Part shown: in pieces, positions 53,868 through 62,900 of the stretch
Layout: the number at the start of each line of letters is the position of its first letter
Numbering within the stretch: the stretch's first letter is position 1
Source: Thermococcus chitonophagus
GTDB taxonomy: Archaea; Methanobacteriota_B; Thermococci; Thermococcales; Thermococcaceae
DNA: 64,000 bases
Reading direction: 5' to 3'
Assembly: GCF_002214605.1 (NCBI RefSeq)
Contig: NZ_CP015193.1
Coordinates: 1,468,978 to 1,532,977 of the forward strand
Notes under the pieces: model-generated
The model's database searches: none
Told to the model about the DNA's origin: nothing
What the model saw: the letters and a program-made list of their open reading frames with translations, nothing else
Program-made: the position numbers and the translations under genes

Positions 53868-54297
53868 AGTAAATCACCCTAAAACACTTTGATATTCTCC
53901 TAACTCGTTTTCTTCCTCCCTCCCAATAGGCATTCCTAAAAGTTGAAGCCCAGTATCTAAGAGCCAAAATCGGCAACTCCATAACTGTTCTTTCAATTTC
54001 CCTACGCTCAGTTTCAGACTTCACAAATTGTGAAACCATGGCATAGACAAAAAGTCTTAAGTAGTTCTCGTCATTTTCTCCCTCTAGGACTTTTCCTTTG
54101 ATATTAAAGCCAAGCTTTCTTGCAAAATCAAGAAATTCTGGAAGAAATACCCTTGCTTTTCCTTCAATCTTTCCTTTGACATATTTGTTCTCCCCTTCAA
54201 TAGGTAAAAAAGGAATAAACTCAGCCAATTTCTGCTCCTTTTCAAATAGCAGTTTCATAGGTTTGATGTACTTTAATTTTATCAGATATTTTGTCAT
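53860..54297 (-). CDS. Unrecognised 145-residue protein of the defence operon
   Basis: A basic protein with a beta-rich first half (VKGKIEGKARVFLPEFLDFARKLG) and a helical second half ('LRLFVYAMVSQFVKSETERREIERTVMELP', 'RYWASTFRNAYWEGG'). The end is rich in arginine (GGRKRVRRISK). No known motif is visible. It begins five bases after the DUF499 ATPase and overlaps the helicase, so it is co-translated with both and is probably a subunit of the same complex. It occupies the place where small DUF3780-type proteins occur in related clusters, but I cannot show homology. Confidence 0.7.
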   Translation of the reverse strand: MTKYLIKLKYIKPMKLLFEKEQKLAEFIPFLPIEGENKYVKGKIEGKARVFLPEFLDFARKLGFNIKGKVLEGENDENYLRLFVYAMVSQFVKSETERREIERTVMELPILALRYWASTFRNAYWEGGRKRVRRISKCFRVIYCD

Positions 54298-54302
54298 TTA
54301 CC

Positions 54303-57300
54303 CTACCTCCTAAGTTCAACTACAAACGTCACTTTGTCATTTAACACAGACAACTTTTTGAGTAGTAGTTCTGTAATTGTAATTTCTCTTTGGATCGTGA
54401 CATCTACATTAAGTTCGTCGCTTCCATCTAAATATTCCTTTGAATCTTCAATTACTTGAGTAGCTACATCAAGTGGAATTCTGTCCAAGTCCATAGAAAC
54501 TCTTGAACCATTGGCTTTTATTACAGCAGTTCCTGACAGTATGTGTTCACTACCAATAGCATCCTGCAATATTTTGAGATGTTCAAGTCTCCTGATGTCT
54601 TCAATTTTTATTAATGTCCCTCCAATATGCTCTTCTGTGAGTTTTCTAGTTCGTATGGTGGGGCTGATTACTTCTACTCTTAGGGTAGCTACATGCTCCA
54701 CATCTTTACTTTCAGCATAAAGCCTGAATTCGTCGCTTTCTCTTGGAGCCTTTAGATGCCAAACAGTCTCGAAAGGCACGATTCCATTTGTTTCTTTAAG
54801 TTTTCCATAATCAACTTTCAGCTTGACTTCAAATGATTTATTTGGATCCTTTGGAGCTATTACAACTTTCACTTCAATGAGCTCTTCAGGATGTGCTGAA
54901 ACATAAGCTGGAGAAATTTCAATTTCGAAGTCGCTGAAATCATCTGAGAGTTCTTCTTCAGTAATGACAACGACAAAATTTCCTTCAACAAGCATGTTAA
55001 TGTCTTCATCTTTGATTGAAATATTTTCCTTATCTCCGACTATGTCTTTGAGTCTTATTCTCTGTCCGTCTATCTCAAGAAATACTTCAACTTTTCTTCT
55101 GATTTTCTTCTTTCCTCTCTCGATTGTCTTTGTTTCCTCCCTTTGCAGTAGAGAACTCACTTGGGCCTCAAGCGCAATTCTTTTTGGCAAAATCTTGTCA
55201 TCAAGAGTTATTTGATGAATTGTGGCTTGCTCCGTATTCTCTTTTTTGATTTCACCATTTACTATTACTATTTCCTTGACATCTTTGAATACTAACTTGC
55301 CACTTTTTGTTAAGATTCCTATTTCAAGTCTTGAAAGACCCTCTTTGAGGGCTTCTTTTATCCGCTCATCCTCAACCATTGGTAACGCTGGATTCATGCG
55401 GAAGTAGTTTCGTATCTCTCCAAAAGTGTAAGGTCTTGAGCTTAGGTCAATTCCTACAATGTTTAGCATTGCCTTTAACTCATCAAACGAAAGATATTCT
55501 GCAACTTTTTCAACTTCCGGTGAAATTAGGACTGAATAAACAGTTTCAAGTATTGATGTTGAAGTTGTTGAAGCTTCAGTTGCTTTTATACTGTCTCGGT
55601 ATCCTTCATTTACCGGAAATGCAACTTTTCTGAAGGATTGTACTATTGTGGTGAACAAATCATCTTTAGCAGCATTTTCTATGTGCTCAATCATTGATTG
55701 CTGTATCTTTACAACGTTCTTCCCATAGTCGGAGTAGATTTTGTCAACTTCTTTTTTAACCTCTTTACAGGCTTCAACTTTCGCGAAAGCTTCTAGAATT
55801 GAATTAAATCCTTGCGGCGTTGGATACGTGACGACTATTGTATTCCTGAATTTCCTTGTTCCTCCCTTATGTTTAAGGATCAAATCCTCAAGCAGTTCTT
55901 CATCAACATACTCATAATAGAGTGCTAGAAGCTTGTAGCTATCGTCATCAACAATGTCTCCCATTCGAGGATCAAAGATAACGTCTTTCCGTTCAAATAG
56001 AGTAATCTTGATTTGCTCCCCTTTAGACTTTTTCCCTTTTCCTGGTTTACCTTCAATAGCCTTCTTAATTTCTGCAGTGACTTTTTCGATAAGTTCTCCT
56101 TTTTTATTTCTGAGAAGTTCGTCCTTCTTTGCGAGAACCATTTGATTCACATTTGCTATTCTCCAAACCCAGAAAACATTGTACCTATCATCATAGTTTA
56201 AGTGGATAAAGTAGTTCCTTGATATTATTTCTTCAATGGCATCATGAATCTTTGTTGAGTCCCACTCCATTGCTTCAAAAATCTCTACCTCGTAAATTCC
56301 CCTTGATATTTTGAACTTGTCTGGAAATCCTGTTAGAGGTGTTGGAGAATCGTAGGGATACGTTGAAAGGAATATGTATTCATAAATAATCTTCACGAGC
56401 TCTGGTTGTGGGTATTTCTTTAGGACTTTTGGATTAAGGTCAACATCAACAACTCCACCATAATTAGCATAATTCTCTTGGAAAAGAAGGCCTCTCAGGT
56501 CGTTATCAAAGACATCAATATGATGGGGCATTACTAATGAATATTCTTTTTCCTCCCTGTGTATTTTTCTAACAACTTTCCTTGTGAGCTTTATCAGATC
56601 TCTTGTCTTTTGTAGTCCAGGCACTCTTTCAAGAATTGTTCTCATTATTGTGAAGTAATCCGGATGGAATGGGTATGTAACCTCAAGCTCTCTCAGGAAG
56701 TCTCTTGTATCACCGAAAATTTCTTCATTTGCCATATCAACCATGTATCTCTCAATGATCTTGATTTTGTTATTTGGATCAATTTTTTCGAAAATTCTTC
56801 TTTTGAGAACTTCAATTAAATCATTGCTCCCCCTCTCGGTTCTTAAAGGAGCAACGAGTTCCCCACTAAGTTTTGCAACAGCCTTCCACAGAGCTTCAAG
56901 ATAATCCTTATCATAGGCTTTCTCAGTTTCTCTTAAAACACCTCTTTCTACTTCAATTGGCAAAGTGACTATTAGAACATTATCGGTCCCAATTATTGCC
57001 TTTGAAAGTCGCTCTAAAAATATTGGAATGTTATTGGCATAGTTCTTGGCATCCTCTCTGTTGCTTCTTCTCAAGTTATTTCCATAGTCTGCAACTTCAT
57101 CAATCATTATCAGCGTTTTGCCTTCTTTGAGAAGTTCTCTCAAGCTGTTTATGTCTGGGACTGTTAAACTCTCATCGTATGCTCTTATGTCAGCGTATCT
57201 ACCAAGGAGATGAGCCAAATAGCCCCAGATAGTGTGGACTTTGTAAATTCCAAAGTCAAGTGGTTTAATTGGATTTCCTATGTCTCCCATACCATAAATA

Positions 57301-57692
57301 ACAGCAATATTGACTTTGCCCAATGATTTTATTCTCTGTGCAATATGCTCTAGTCTCTTTCTCTTCATAATGTCGTAATCTCTCAAAACCTCCTCATCAA
57401 GGAGAGCATCGGGATGATTTAGAATGTGATACAGAGTTACCAATGTGTGTGTCTTACCTCCACCAAAGAGCGAGTAAACCGTGAATACGTTAGTTCCTTT
57501 TCCCTCAAGTGTTGATAGAACTTTCTCAATCAAATCTAGCATTGAATCGCTGAAATATGTTCTTCTAAAGAACTCCTTTGCATCAGAATAAATCTTATGT
57601 GCTCTTCCACTTACCACATCGTTAAGCTCTGGAGCAGAAAATTCATCAAGTGTTTCATCCATAACATCATTCCATATCTTTTCCCTTAGCAT
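54303..57692 (-). CDS. DUF499 (COG1483-type) large AAA+ ATPase, anti-phage associated
   Basis: About 1,129 residues. Walker A 'SLFGGGKTHTLV' (residues 94-105 counted from the TTG at 57752) and Walker B 'TLIMIDEVADYG' (213-224) are the DUF499 hallmarks, with a conserved 'TYPFHPDYF' further on. The C-terminal 350 residues are beta-rich (immunoglobulin- or Ku-like strands; not assigned). I prefer the ATG at 57692, which has GGTGA five bases upstream and fits the usual N-terminus; the TTG at 57752 overlaps the previous gene and is also possible. In other genomes DUF499 ATPases travel with DUF1156 methylases and SNF2 helicases in defence clusters. Confidence 0.9.
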   Translation of the reverse strand: MLREKIWNDVMDETLDEFSAPELNDVVSGRAHKIYSDAKEFFRRTYFSDSMLDLIEKVLSTLEGKGTNVFTVYSLFGGGKTHTLVTLYHILNHPDALLDEEVLRDYDIMKRKRLEHIAQRIKSLGKVNIAVIYGMGDIGNPIKPLDFGIYKVHTIWGYLAHLLGRYADIRAYDESLTVPDINSLRELLKEGKTLIMIDEVADYGNNLRRSNREDAKNYANNIPIFLERLSKAIIGTDNVLIVTLPIEVERGVLRETEKAYDKDYLEALWKAVAKLSGELVAPLRTERGSNDLIEVLKRRIFEKIDPNNKIKIIERYMVDMANEEIFGDTRDFLRELEVTYPFHPDYFTIMRTILERVPGLQKTRDLIKLTRKVVRKIHREEKEYSLVMPHHIDVFDNDLRGLLFQENYANYGGVVDVDLNPKVLKKYPQPELVKIIYEYIFLSTYPYDSPTPLTGFPDKFKISRGIYEVEIFEAMEWDSTKIHDAIEEIISRNYFIHLNYDDRYNVFWVWRIANVNQMVLAKKDELLRNKKGELIEKVTAEIKKAIEGKPGKGKKSKGEQIKITLFERKDVIFDPRMGDIVDDDSYKLLALYYEYVDEELLEDLILKHKGGTRKFRNTIVVTYPTPQGFNSILEAFAKVEACKEVKKEVDKIYSDYGKNVVKIQQSMIEHIENAAKDDLFTTIVQSFRKVAFPVNEGYRDSIKATEASTTSTSILETVYSVLISPEVEKVAEYLSFDELKAMLNIVGIDLSSRPYTFGEIRNYFRMNPALPMVEDERIKEALKEGLSRLEIGILTKSGKLVFKDVKEIVIVNGEIKKENTEQATIHQITLDDKILPKRIALEAQVSSLLQREETKTIERGKKKIRRKVEVFLEIDGQRIRLKDIVGDKENISIKDEDINMLVEGNFVVVITEEELSDDFSDFEIEISPAYVSAHPEELIEVKVVIAPKDPNKSFEVKLKVDYGKLKETNGIVPFETVWHLKAPRESDEFRLYAESKDVEHVATLRVEVISPTIRTRKLTEEHIGGTLIKIEDIRRLEHLKILQDAIGSEHILSGTAVIKANGSRVSMDLDRIPLDVATQVIEDSKEYLDGSDELNVDVTIQREITITELLLKKLSVLNDKVTFVVELRR

Positions 57693-57744
57693 TTCACTCA
57701 CCAGAGTAACTTTGTTTCCAATCTTTTTATGTTCTTCGGATAGA

Positions 57745-58071
57745 TTATCCAAATATCTTCCTTTTGAGCTTCTTAGCTAAGTACAATATGCTAATTAACA
57801 TGTGTATGCTCCATTCCCAGGATTCAAAGAGCCCTCTAAGGAAATATAGTCCAATTATCCATCCCATTAGATATCCAGTTGACCAGTAGTTCATCTTTAG
57901 GAAAAGGGAGTAAAGAGAAACAATTGCAACAAGATAGGCTACTATGTATCCCATTTGTGAGGTTATTCCAAGCAATGGTGGGATAACTCTTGTAATTAGG
58001 TAATATCCAACTATTCCTGTACCTGCCACTGCTGCGGCTCTCCTAAAGCCATGTTTTATTCCACCCGCCAT
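57745..58071 (-). CDS. Small membrane protein of the defence operon
   Basis: 108 residues with about four hydrophobic segments (GIVGYYLITRVIPPLLG; MGYIVAYLVAIVSLYSLFL; YWSTGYLMGWIIGLYFL; MLISILYLA) and basic ends (KLKRKIFG). It follows the nucleotidyltransferase by 13 bases. No family recognised. In a defence operon a compact multi-helix membrane protein could be an effector that permeabilises the membrane, but it could equally be a passenger. Confidence 0.6.
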   Translation of the reverse strand: MAGGIKHGFRRAAAVAGTGIVGYYLITRVIPPLLGITSQMGYIVAYLVAIVSLYSLFLKMNYWSTGYLMGWIIGLYFLRGLFESWEWSIHMLISILYLAKKLKRKIFG

Positions 58072-58084
58072 GCAACCACCATTA

Positions 58085-58927
58085 TCAAGACTTTATTATT
58101 GTTTCAAGCTCTCTTAGCTTTCTCTCAAAGAGCTTCTCCTCAAAGACTTTGAAGCCAACGTAGTCGGCCAGCATTACCCTAATGTCCTCTTTGTACTGAG
58201 TTCTCTTTAAAACTTCATATATTGAAGTTGGCTTGTAATTCTTAGCCTTGTAGAGTTCCCTTAGAACGTCCTTCCTGAGATAAAAGTCCTTCTCACGCCA
58301 CGCATTTCTTTTCTTGTAGAAGCCCATTACGAGAGAGTAAATGTCAATTATGTCCTTCCAGTGCTTGTCCCTCTTGTCATCTGGATAATCTCCAAGATTA
58401 GTGTAAATATCGAACTTTAAAGCCAAGACTGCTTCAGGAAAAGCCACATCAACTTCTCCTCCAGCAATTAAATTTTTGTTAAAGTCTCGAACTTCAAAGT
58501 GAACTCTCGAATAATACCGATTTCTGAAAATTGATGAAGCAAATGGAGTGTCAAAGCTCAATTGTGAGGGCTTTTCGTCAAAGAGGAAGTCAACCTTCAC
58601 CTCCTCCCTTACGATTAAGCTTTTGATGGGCTTTGCAAATCTGAAGCCAGCACTTTGAAAGCCGAGGTTCTTCATAACCTCCCTTATCTCCTCAAAGCTT
58701 TCAGCCTTTGCGAGGAAGTCAATGTCAATTGAAGGGACGCCGCTGTAACCCAAAACGTTATCCACCCAGTAGTACACACTCCAACCGCCAACAAGGACAA
58801 CCTTCCCCCTCAACTCCTCGGCAATCTTGAACATTGCATTTATTGACTCTCTAATAACATCATTGTTGTAGCTCCTCAAATCATAAACCTCAAGGAATAT
58901 GTCCTCAGAAAGCTCAAGCCTCTTCAT
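58085..58927 (-). CDS. AbiEii-like nucleotidyltransferase toxin
   Basis: About 280 residues from the ATG at 58927 (GGTGAG four bases before). The nucleotidyltransferase core has 'VLVGGWSVYYW' (about 46-56) and 'PSIDIDFLAKA' (about 75), the G-G...D-x-D pattern of the AbiEii/AbiGii family, and a third acidic residue around 'EVKVDFLFDEKP'. AbiEii toxins block growth of phage-infected cells by adding nucleotides to RNA (tRNA in a related toxin). It overlaps the end of the wHTH gene by 14 bases, the usual antitoxin-then-toxin order. Confidence 0.75.
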   Translation of the reverse strand: MKRLELSEDIFLEVYDLRSYNNDVIRESINAMFKIAEELRGKVVLVGGWSVYYWVDNVLGYSGVPSIDIDFLAKAESFEEIREVMKNLGFQSAGFRFAKPIKSLIVREEVKVDFLFDEKPSQLSFDTPFASSIFRNRYYSRVHFEVRDFNKNLIAGGEVDVAFPEAVLALKFDIYTNLGDYPDDKRDKHWKDIIDIYSLVMGFYKKRNAWREKDFYLRKDVLRELYKAKNYKPTSIYEVLKRTQYKEDIRVMLADYVGFKVFEEKLFERKLRELETIIKS

Positions 58928-59516
58928 TCTTCTCACCTTCAATTATGGAAATGACTGTTTCAAAAACATCGTCAAAGAGCCTCGTGTACGTTCCCTGGAC
59001 AAGCATGTCCGCCAAAATCATTCCCCAGCTTGGAATGTAATAACCGTTGAGTTCTTTCCTAATCTTGAAGTAGAAGTCATCGTAAATGTAAACCTTGAAG
59101 GGATAGCCTTCGGGATCCTTAAACTTCATAAGCTCTTTGAAGGTTTTTTCACTTGCGTAGAGGATTCCGCTTGCAGGGCTGATTATCTTGCCAAGCAGCC
59201 AGAGGGCAGAATTCCCAGAAAACAGAACCAAATTCCTCATGTCATAATCTGGAACGAGCTTGATAGTTATTGGACTTAGAGAATTCAGTATTACCTCCTT
59301 ATCCTTTGCCCACTTGAATATTAGCCCTTTTCTGTCCAAAAGTATGATCCTTCCATCCGATGCTGTTGTGAGGTAGCCTTCCCTTTTTAGGGCTCTTATT
59401 GTTTGGTAGGTGTAAATGTAGTTCAGCTCAGCTAATCTCGCAACTTCTGGAATCCGAATTCCTGTGTAGTCAAATACCACACTGTAAATTTTCTCCCTTG
59501 ATACTGGTGGTTTCAT
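58914..59516 (-). CDS. AbiEi-like winged-helix antitoxin
   Basis: 200 residues. Residues 1-65 form a winged helix ('FDYTGIRIPEVARLAELN', 'YTYQTIRALKREGYL', then 'DGRIILL'), and the remainder is an alpha/beta domain of the kind found in AbiEi antitoxins, though the match is weak. The ATG is preceded by a perfect 19-bp inverted repeat (59527-59575). Known AbiEi proteins bind inverted repeats in their own promoters, which fits. It is followed directly by the nucleotidyltransferase. Confidence 0.7.
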   Translation of the reverse strand: MKPPVSREKIYSVVFDYTGIRIPEVARLAELNYIYTYQTIRALKREGYLTTASDGRIILLDRKGLIFKWAKDKEVILNSLSPITIKLVPDYDMRNLVLFSGNSALWLLGKIISPASGILYASEKTFKELMKFKDPEGYPFKVYIYDDFYFKIRKELNGYYIPSWGMILADMLVQGTYTRLFDDVFETVISIIEGEKNEEA

Positions 59517-59526
59517 GGTGTATCAC

Positions 59527-59575
59527 ATTAGTAATATTAGTAAATCCTTTTTAAACATTTACTAATATTACTAAT
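59527..59575. promoter_or_regulatory. Perfect 19-bp inverted repeat before the AbiE-like pair
   Basis: ATTAGTAATATTAGTAAAT (59527-59545), 11-base spacer, and its exact reverse complement at 59557-59575. Each arm itself holds ACTAAT twice. The left arm ends ten bases from the antitoxin ATG; the right arm overlaps the stop codon of the preceding gene. Probable autoregulatory operator and internal promoter of the toxin-antitoxin pair; as RNA it could also form a hairpin. Confidence 0.75.
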
Positions 59576-59936
59576 GCAGTAGTTTTGGTAAGACTTGAAT
59601 AAGAAGACTGCCAAGCGAAATTCCTACTGCAATCTTTGAGTATCTCAGGGCTTTTTTATTAATGAAATCCTGGTAATAAAAGTTTAATCCCTTTTCTGTG
59701 ATCCTAATCTCATAATCCATGCTGGGATTCTTTAGCTCGTCTCTGGAAGTTCGTCCTATTCCAACAATAAGTGGGTAGTCAGTTGCAAGTAGTTCATTAT
59801 TGAGCATCTCTTCTAATAATTGGACATCAAGCTCAGATCTAAACCTTTTGTGAAACTCAGATATCTTCTTTGGATACTCAATAAAAAATTTTAAAATTTC
59901 TAATCTGCGTTTAATTGGATCATTTTTCCGCCCCAT
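59571..59936 (-). CDS. Winged-helix protein with C-terminal membrane helix
   Basis: 121 residues. The first 95 look like a winged helix of the archaeal PadR/MarR-like kind ('RRLEILKFFIEYPKKISEFHKRF', 'YEIRITEKGLNFYYQDFI'). The end (about 100-118: KIAVGISLGSLLIQVLPKL) is a single hydrophobic helix. A membrane-tethered DNA-binding protein in a defence operon is unusual. It lies 55 bases after the methylase gene and before the AbiE pair. It may regulate the operon or sense the membrane; no family name is given. Confidence 0.65.
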   Translation of the reverse strand: MGRKNDPIKRRLEILKFFIEYPKKISEFHKRFRSELDVQLLEEMLNNELLATDYPLIVGIGRTSRDELKNPSMDYEIRITEKGLNFYYQDFINKKALRYSKIAVGISLGSLLIQVLPKLLH

Positions 59937-59991
59937 TTTGATCCCTTAGATAAATTTTAAAATAATGAAAAATTCAAATAAAACGAAAGAA

Positions 59992-62900
59992 TTAGCTCCC
60001 AATAATCTCCATCAATGTCTTCTGAGGCTTCTTTATGAGTTCGAGCTTCTCTGCAATGTCCTCAGCAAGCTTGAACTCTACATCGTCCCATCTTAGGTTC
60101 TTTGCCATGCTCGTGAATATCAAAGCTAAGTTTGTAGCTTCTTCGACAAAACTCTGGTACTTCTGCTTGAGTTCGTCGTATCTTCTCCTGAACTCGCTCT
60201 TTGGATGCCTCTTTGCGTAATACTCAAGGAGATGTAAAGTATCAATCGCGTTCTTTGGCTTTGGACTTGCAATATCAATACCCCTGCTCTTTAAGAAAGC
60301 TTCAAGCTTAGTGAGGTTGTCGCTCTGCGGTGAGTTGAGCTGGTAATACTTTGAGCTTCCCTCTTTCTTCTCCAAGAGTATCTTGCTACTGATTAGCTCC
60401 CTTGAGTTTGTCTCTGTTGCTATTGAGAGCAAGACAACGTCATTTGATGAAACCTTTGCCTTTCCAAAGAGAAGCTTGGCTAAGAGGTAGAAGAGAGCTT
60501 CCTTTGATGAGACTCTGCCGTGGACTTCTTGAGCTAAGGCTTTTGCAATGGCTTGGGCTGATGCGGGATAAACATATTTTTCAAGAATTTCAAGCACGGG
60601 GAGTTTGGTTCCATACCTCTGAACTTCCTCATATTCAGTGATTACGCTCAAAGCTGATGCTATTACCCCATAAAGCAGGTCCAAGCCAGTATAGCCGTGA
60701 GCTAAAAGCTGTTTGGCTTTTTCTTCAGCAACAAGCTGTATCTTTTCCGTAAAGCGGACTTTTTTGACTTCGCCCGTGTATGGATCTTTGTATTCAACAA
60801 AGTCTCTAACATCAACAACTTTCTTGCCATCTCTCTTGACCTTACGCCAGACTGCTATGATAGAAGTATCTAACGAGAGCTTTCCCTGTCTCATGATACT
60901 CGAACCAAGCTCAGTATTTAGGGGAATTGCAGTGGTGATTTGCAACTTTGCACCTTGCCAGCCCGCTTCAATTAGAGTAGCCCAAGCATCAAGGGATGTG
61001 TGGGCATAATAGGTTGCCAAGATTCCGTCATCTTTAAGATTGTTCTTCATTGCTATGAAAGCTTGGGTAAAGAGATTTTTGAAATGTTCCTTGGCGAGCT
61101 TTTCTTTCTCTTTCTCAGTATAGAATCTTGCAGAGAACTCTGAGACCTCTTTACTCGCAAACTCCTTCCACTGGACTTCCCTCTCCCTGTACTTCTTGCC
61201 AACCTTCTTGAAGAAAGCCTCTCTGTGAAATCTGGGGACAAGCTTGTTTCCTTCAACGTCACTCAAGGCTCTCTTGAGCCAAACGTAGTAGAAGTCGCTA
61301 AGCTCTGCATAGGGAACGTCAATTGAGTAAGGTGGGTCAGTGACAATCACATCAAAGGATTTATCGAAGCTTAGAGAGGTTGCATCACTCTGCATTACTT
61401 CGACTTTGCTAAATGTGTGAAGGTTTGGGGCAAGAGATGAAATAAGATAATTCAAAGCCCCCATAACTGAAGCAGTTGCTTTTGAGATGGAATACGAATT
61501 ACCTTGTATGTACAAGACGTTTGTATCGCCCCAGTTCCATACCATTGCGATTCCTCTGAATGATAATGCTCCTTGGACTTTGTTAGGTAATAACGAACCT
61601 GAGGACCATCTTGTGGATAAAGTGTTGTAATTTATTATTTTCGTCTGAGCAACACTCAAATACGTCGCTATTGCTTCTGCATACTTGAACGCTTCCTCTT
61701 CGCTCCAGCCCTCCTTCAGCTTCTCTTCCTCAACTTTCTTGCCGACCTCTCTTATGAGCTTCACTATTTTTACAAGTGTGAGGAGCTGGCGAGGGTTGAA
61801 GAGCTTGTACCATTGATCAAAGCCCCAACCAATTATCTGCAATGCACCGAAGAGTAAGCTACCATAGGGCGGAACGGGTTCTCTCGGAATATCTGGATCT
61901 CCCTTCTTCAACAGCTCCTTGACTTTCTCCTTAGCTTTCTCCAATTTTGCGTTGTCTTCTTTGGTTGCTGGTTCAAAGATTAAATCGTTGTTCTCAATTT
62001 TCACTTTAACAAGCAGTCGTTGCCTTGCATAATTCTCATCACCCTGGTGATATTTTCTGAGGGCGAACTTGACGTAAAATTCTCCTTCTCCCTTCTTTCT
62101 AGTGTAGTGATTGCCGCTCTCATCGACGAACCTCATGACGTTTCCACAGTTTAAGCAGAAAGCCTGTTGTCTCCTTGACTCCATATTGCTCTTTGGAACT
62201 TCAAAGACAACAGCCTCTTTACCATCAATCTTTCTAATCTTTGCATCAACTTCTCCTTTCTCGATCTTAGGTTTGAGCTTCTTGACTATTTCTTCATCTT
62301 CAAAGACTATCTCTCCTTTTCTTGTGTCAACTTTGGCGTTTGAAACATCGCCCACTATCTGGTTTAAATCAACAACCTCAATCTCAATGCCATTCTCGGT
62401 TCTCTTGGGCTTCATGTAAGCTAAGCGCTGATACTTCCCTTTGCTGTCTTTAACCCTTGCGAGCCACCAGTTACCCACTATTGGTGTCCACTTTCCACAA
62501 TGGGGACATTTAACTTCCCAAGTGCCAATGTAAACAGCAACATCATCGTCATAAAGCTCTCTGATCTCTGGGTCGTTTTTAAGCTGCTCAGTAATCCAGT
62601 TGCCCCACTTCGCAACATCATAAACTAAAGCGGGAACTTCAACACTTGTGATTATCTTCTTCTTTGCCTCTCGTGCGTAGCTGTCTAACCCTAAAGCTTC
62701 AAGCTCCTTAACTGGAACTTTCACCTTCAGCCTTCCAAACTTCTTTGGATACTCAAGAACAGCCTTGAGGAAAACGTAAGCCGTTGGTAATAACTCAACA
62801 GCGGTAACATCCAAACCCAAGCGAAGCCCTTCAAGCGGAATACTTCCAAAGCCAGCAAAAGGATCTAAAAGCTTTTTTCCTTCAAAATATTGCTTGTATT

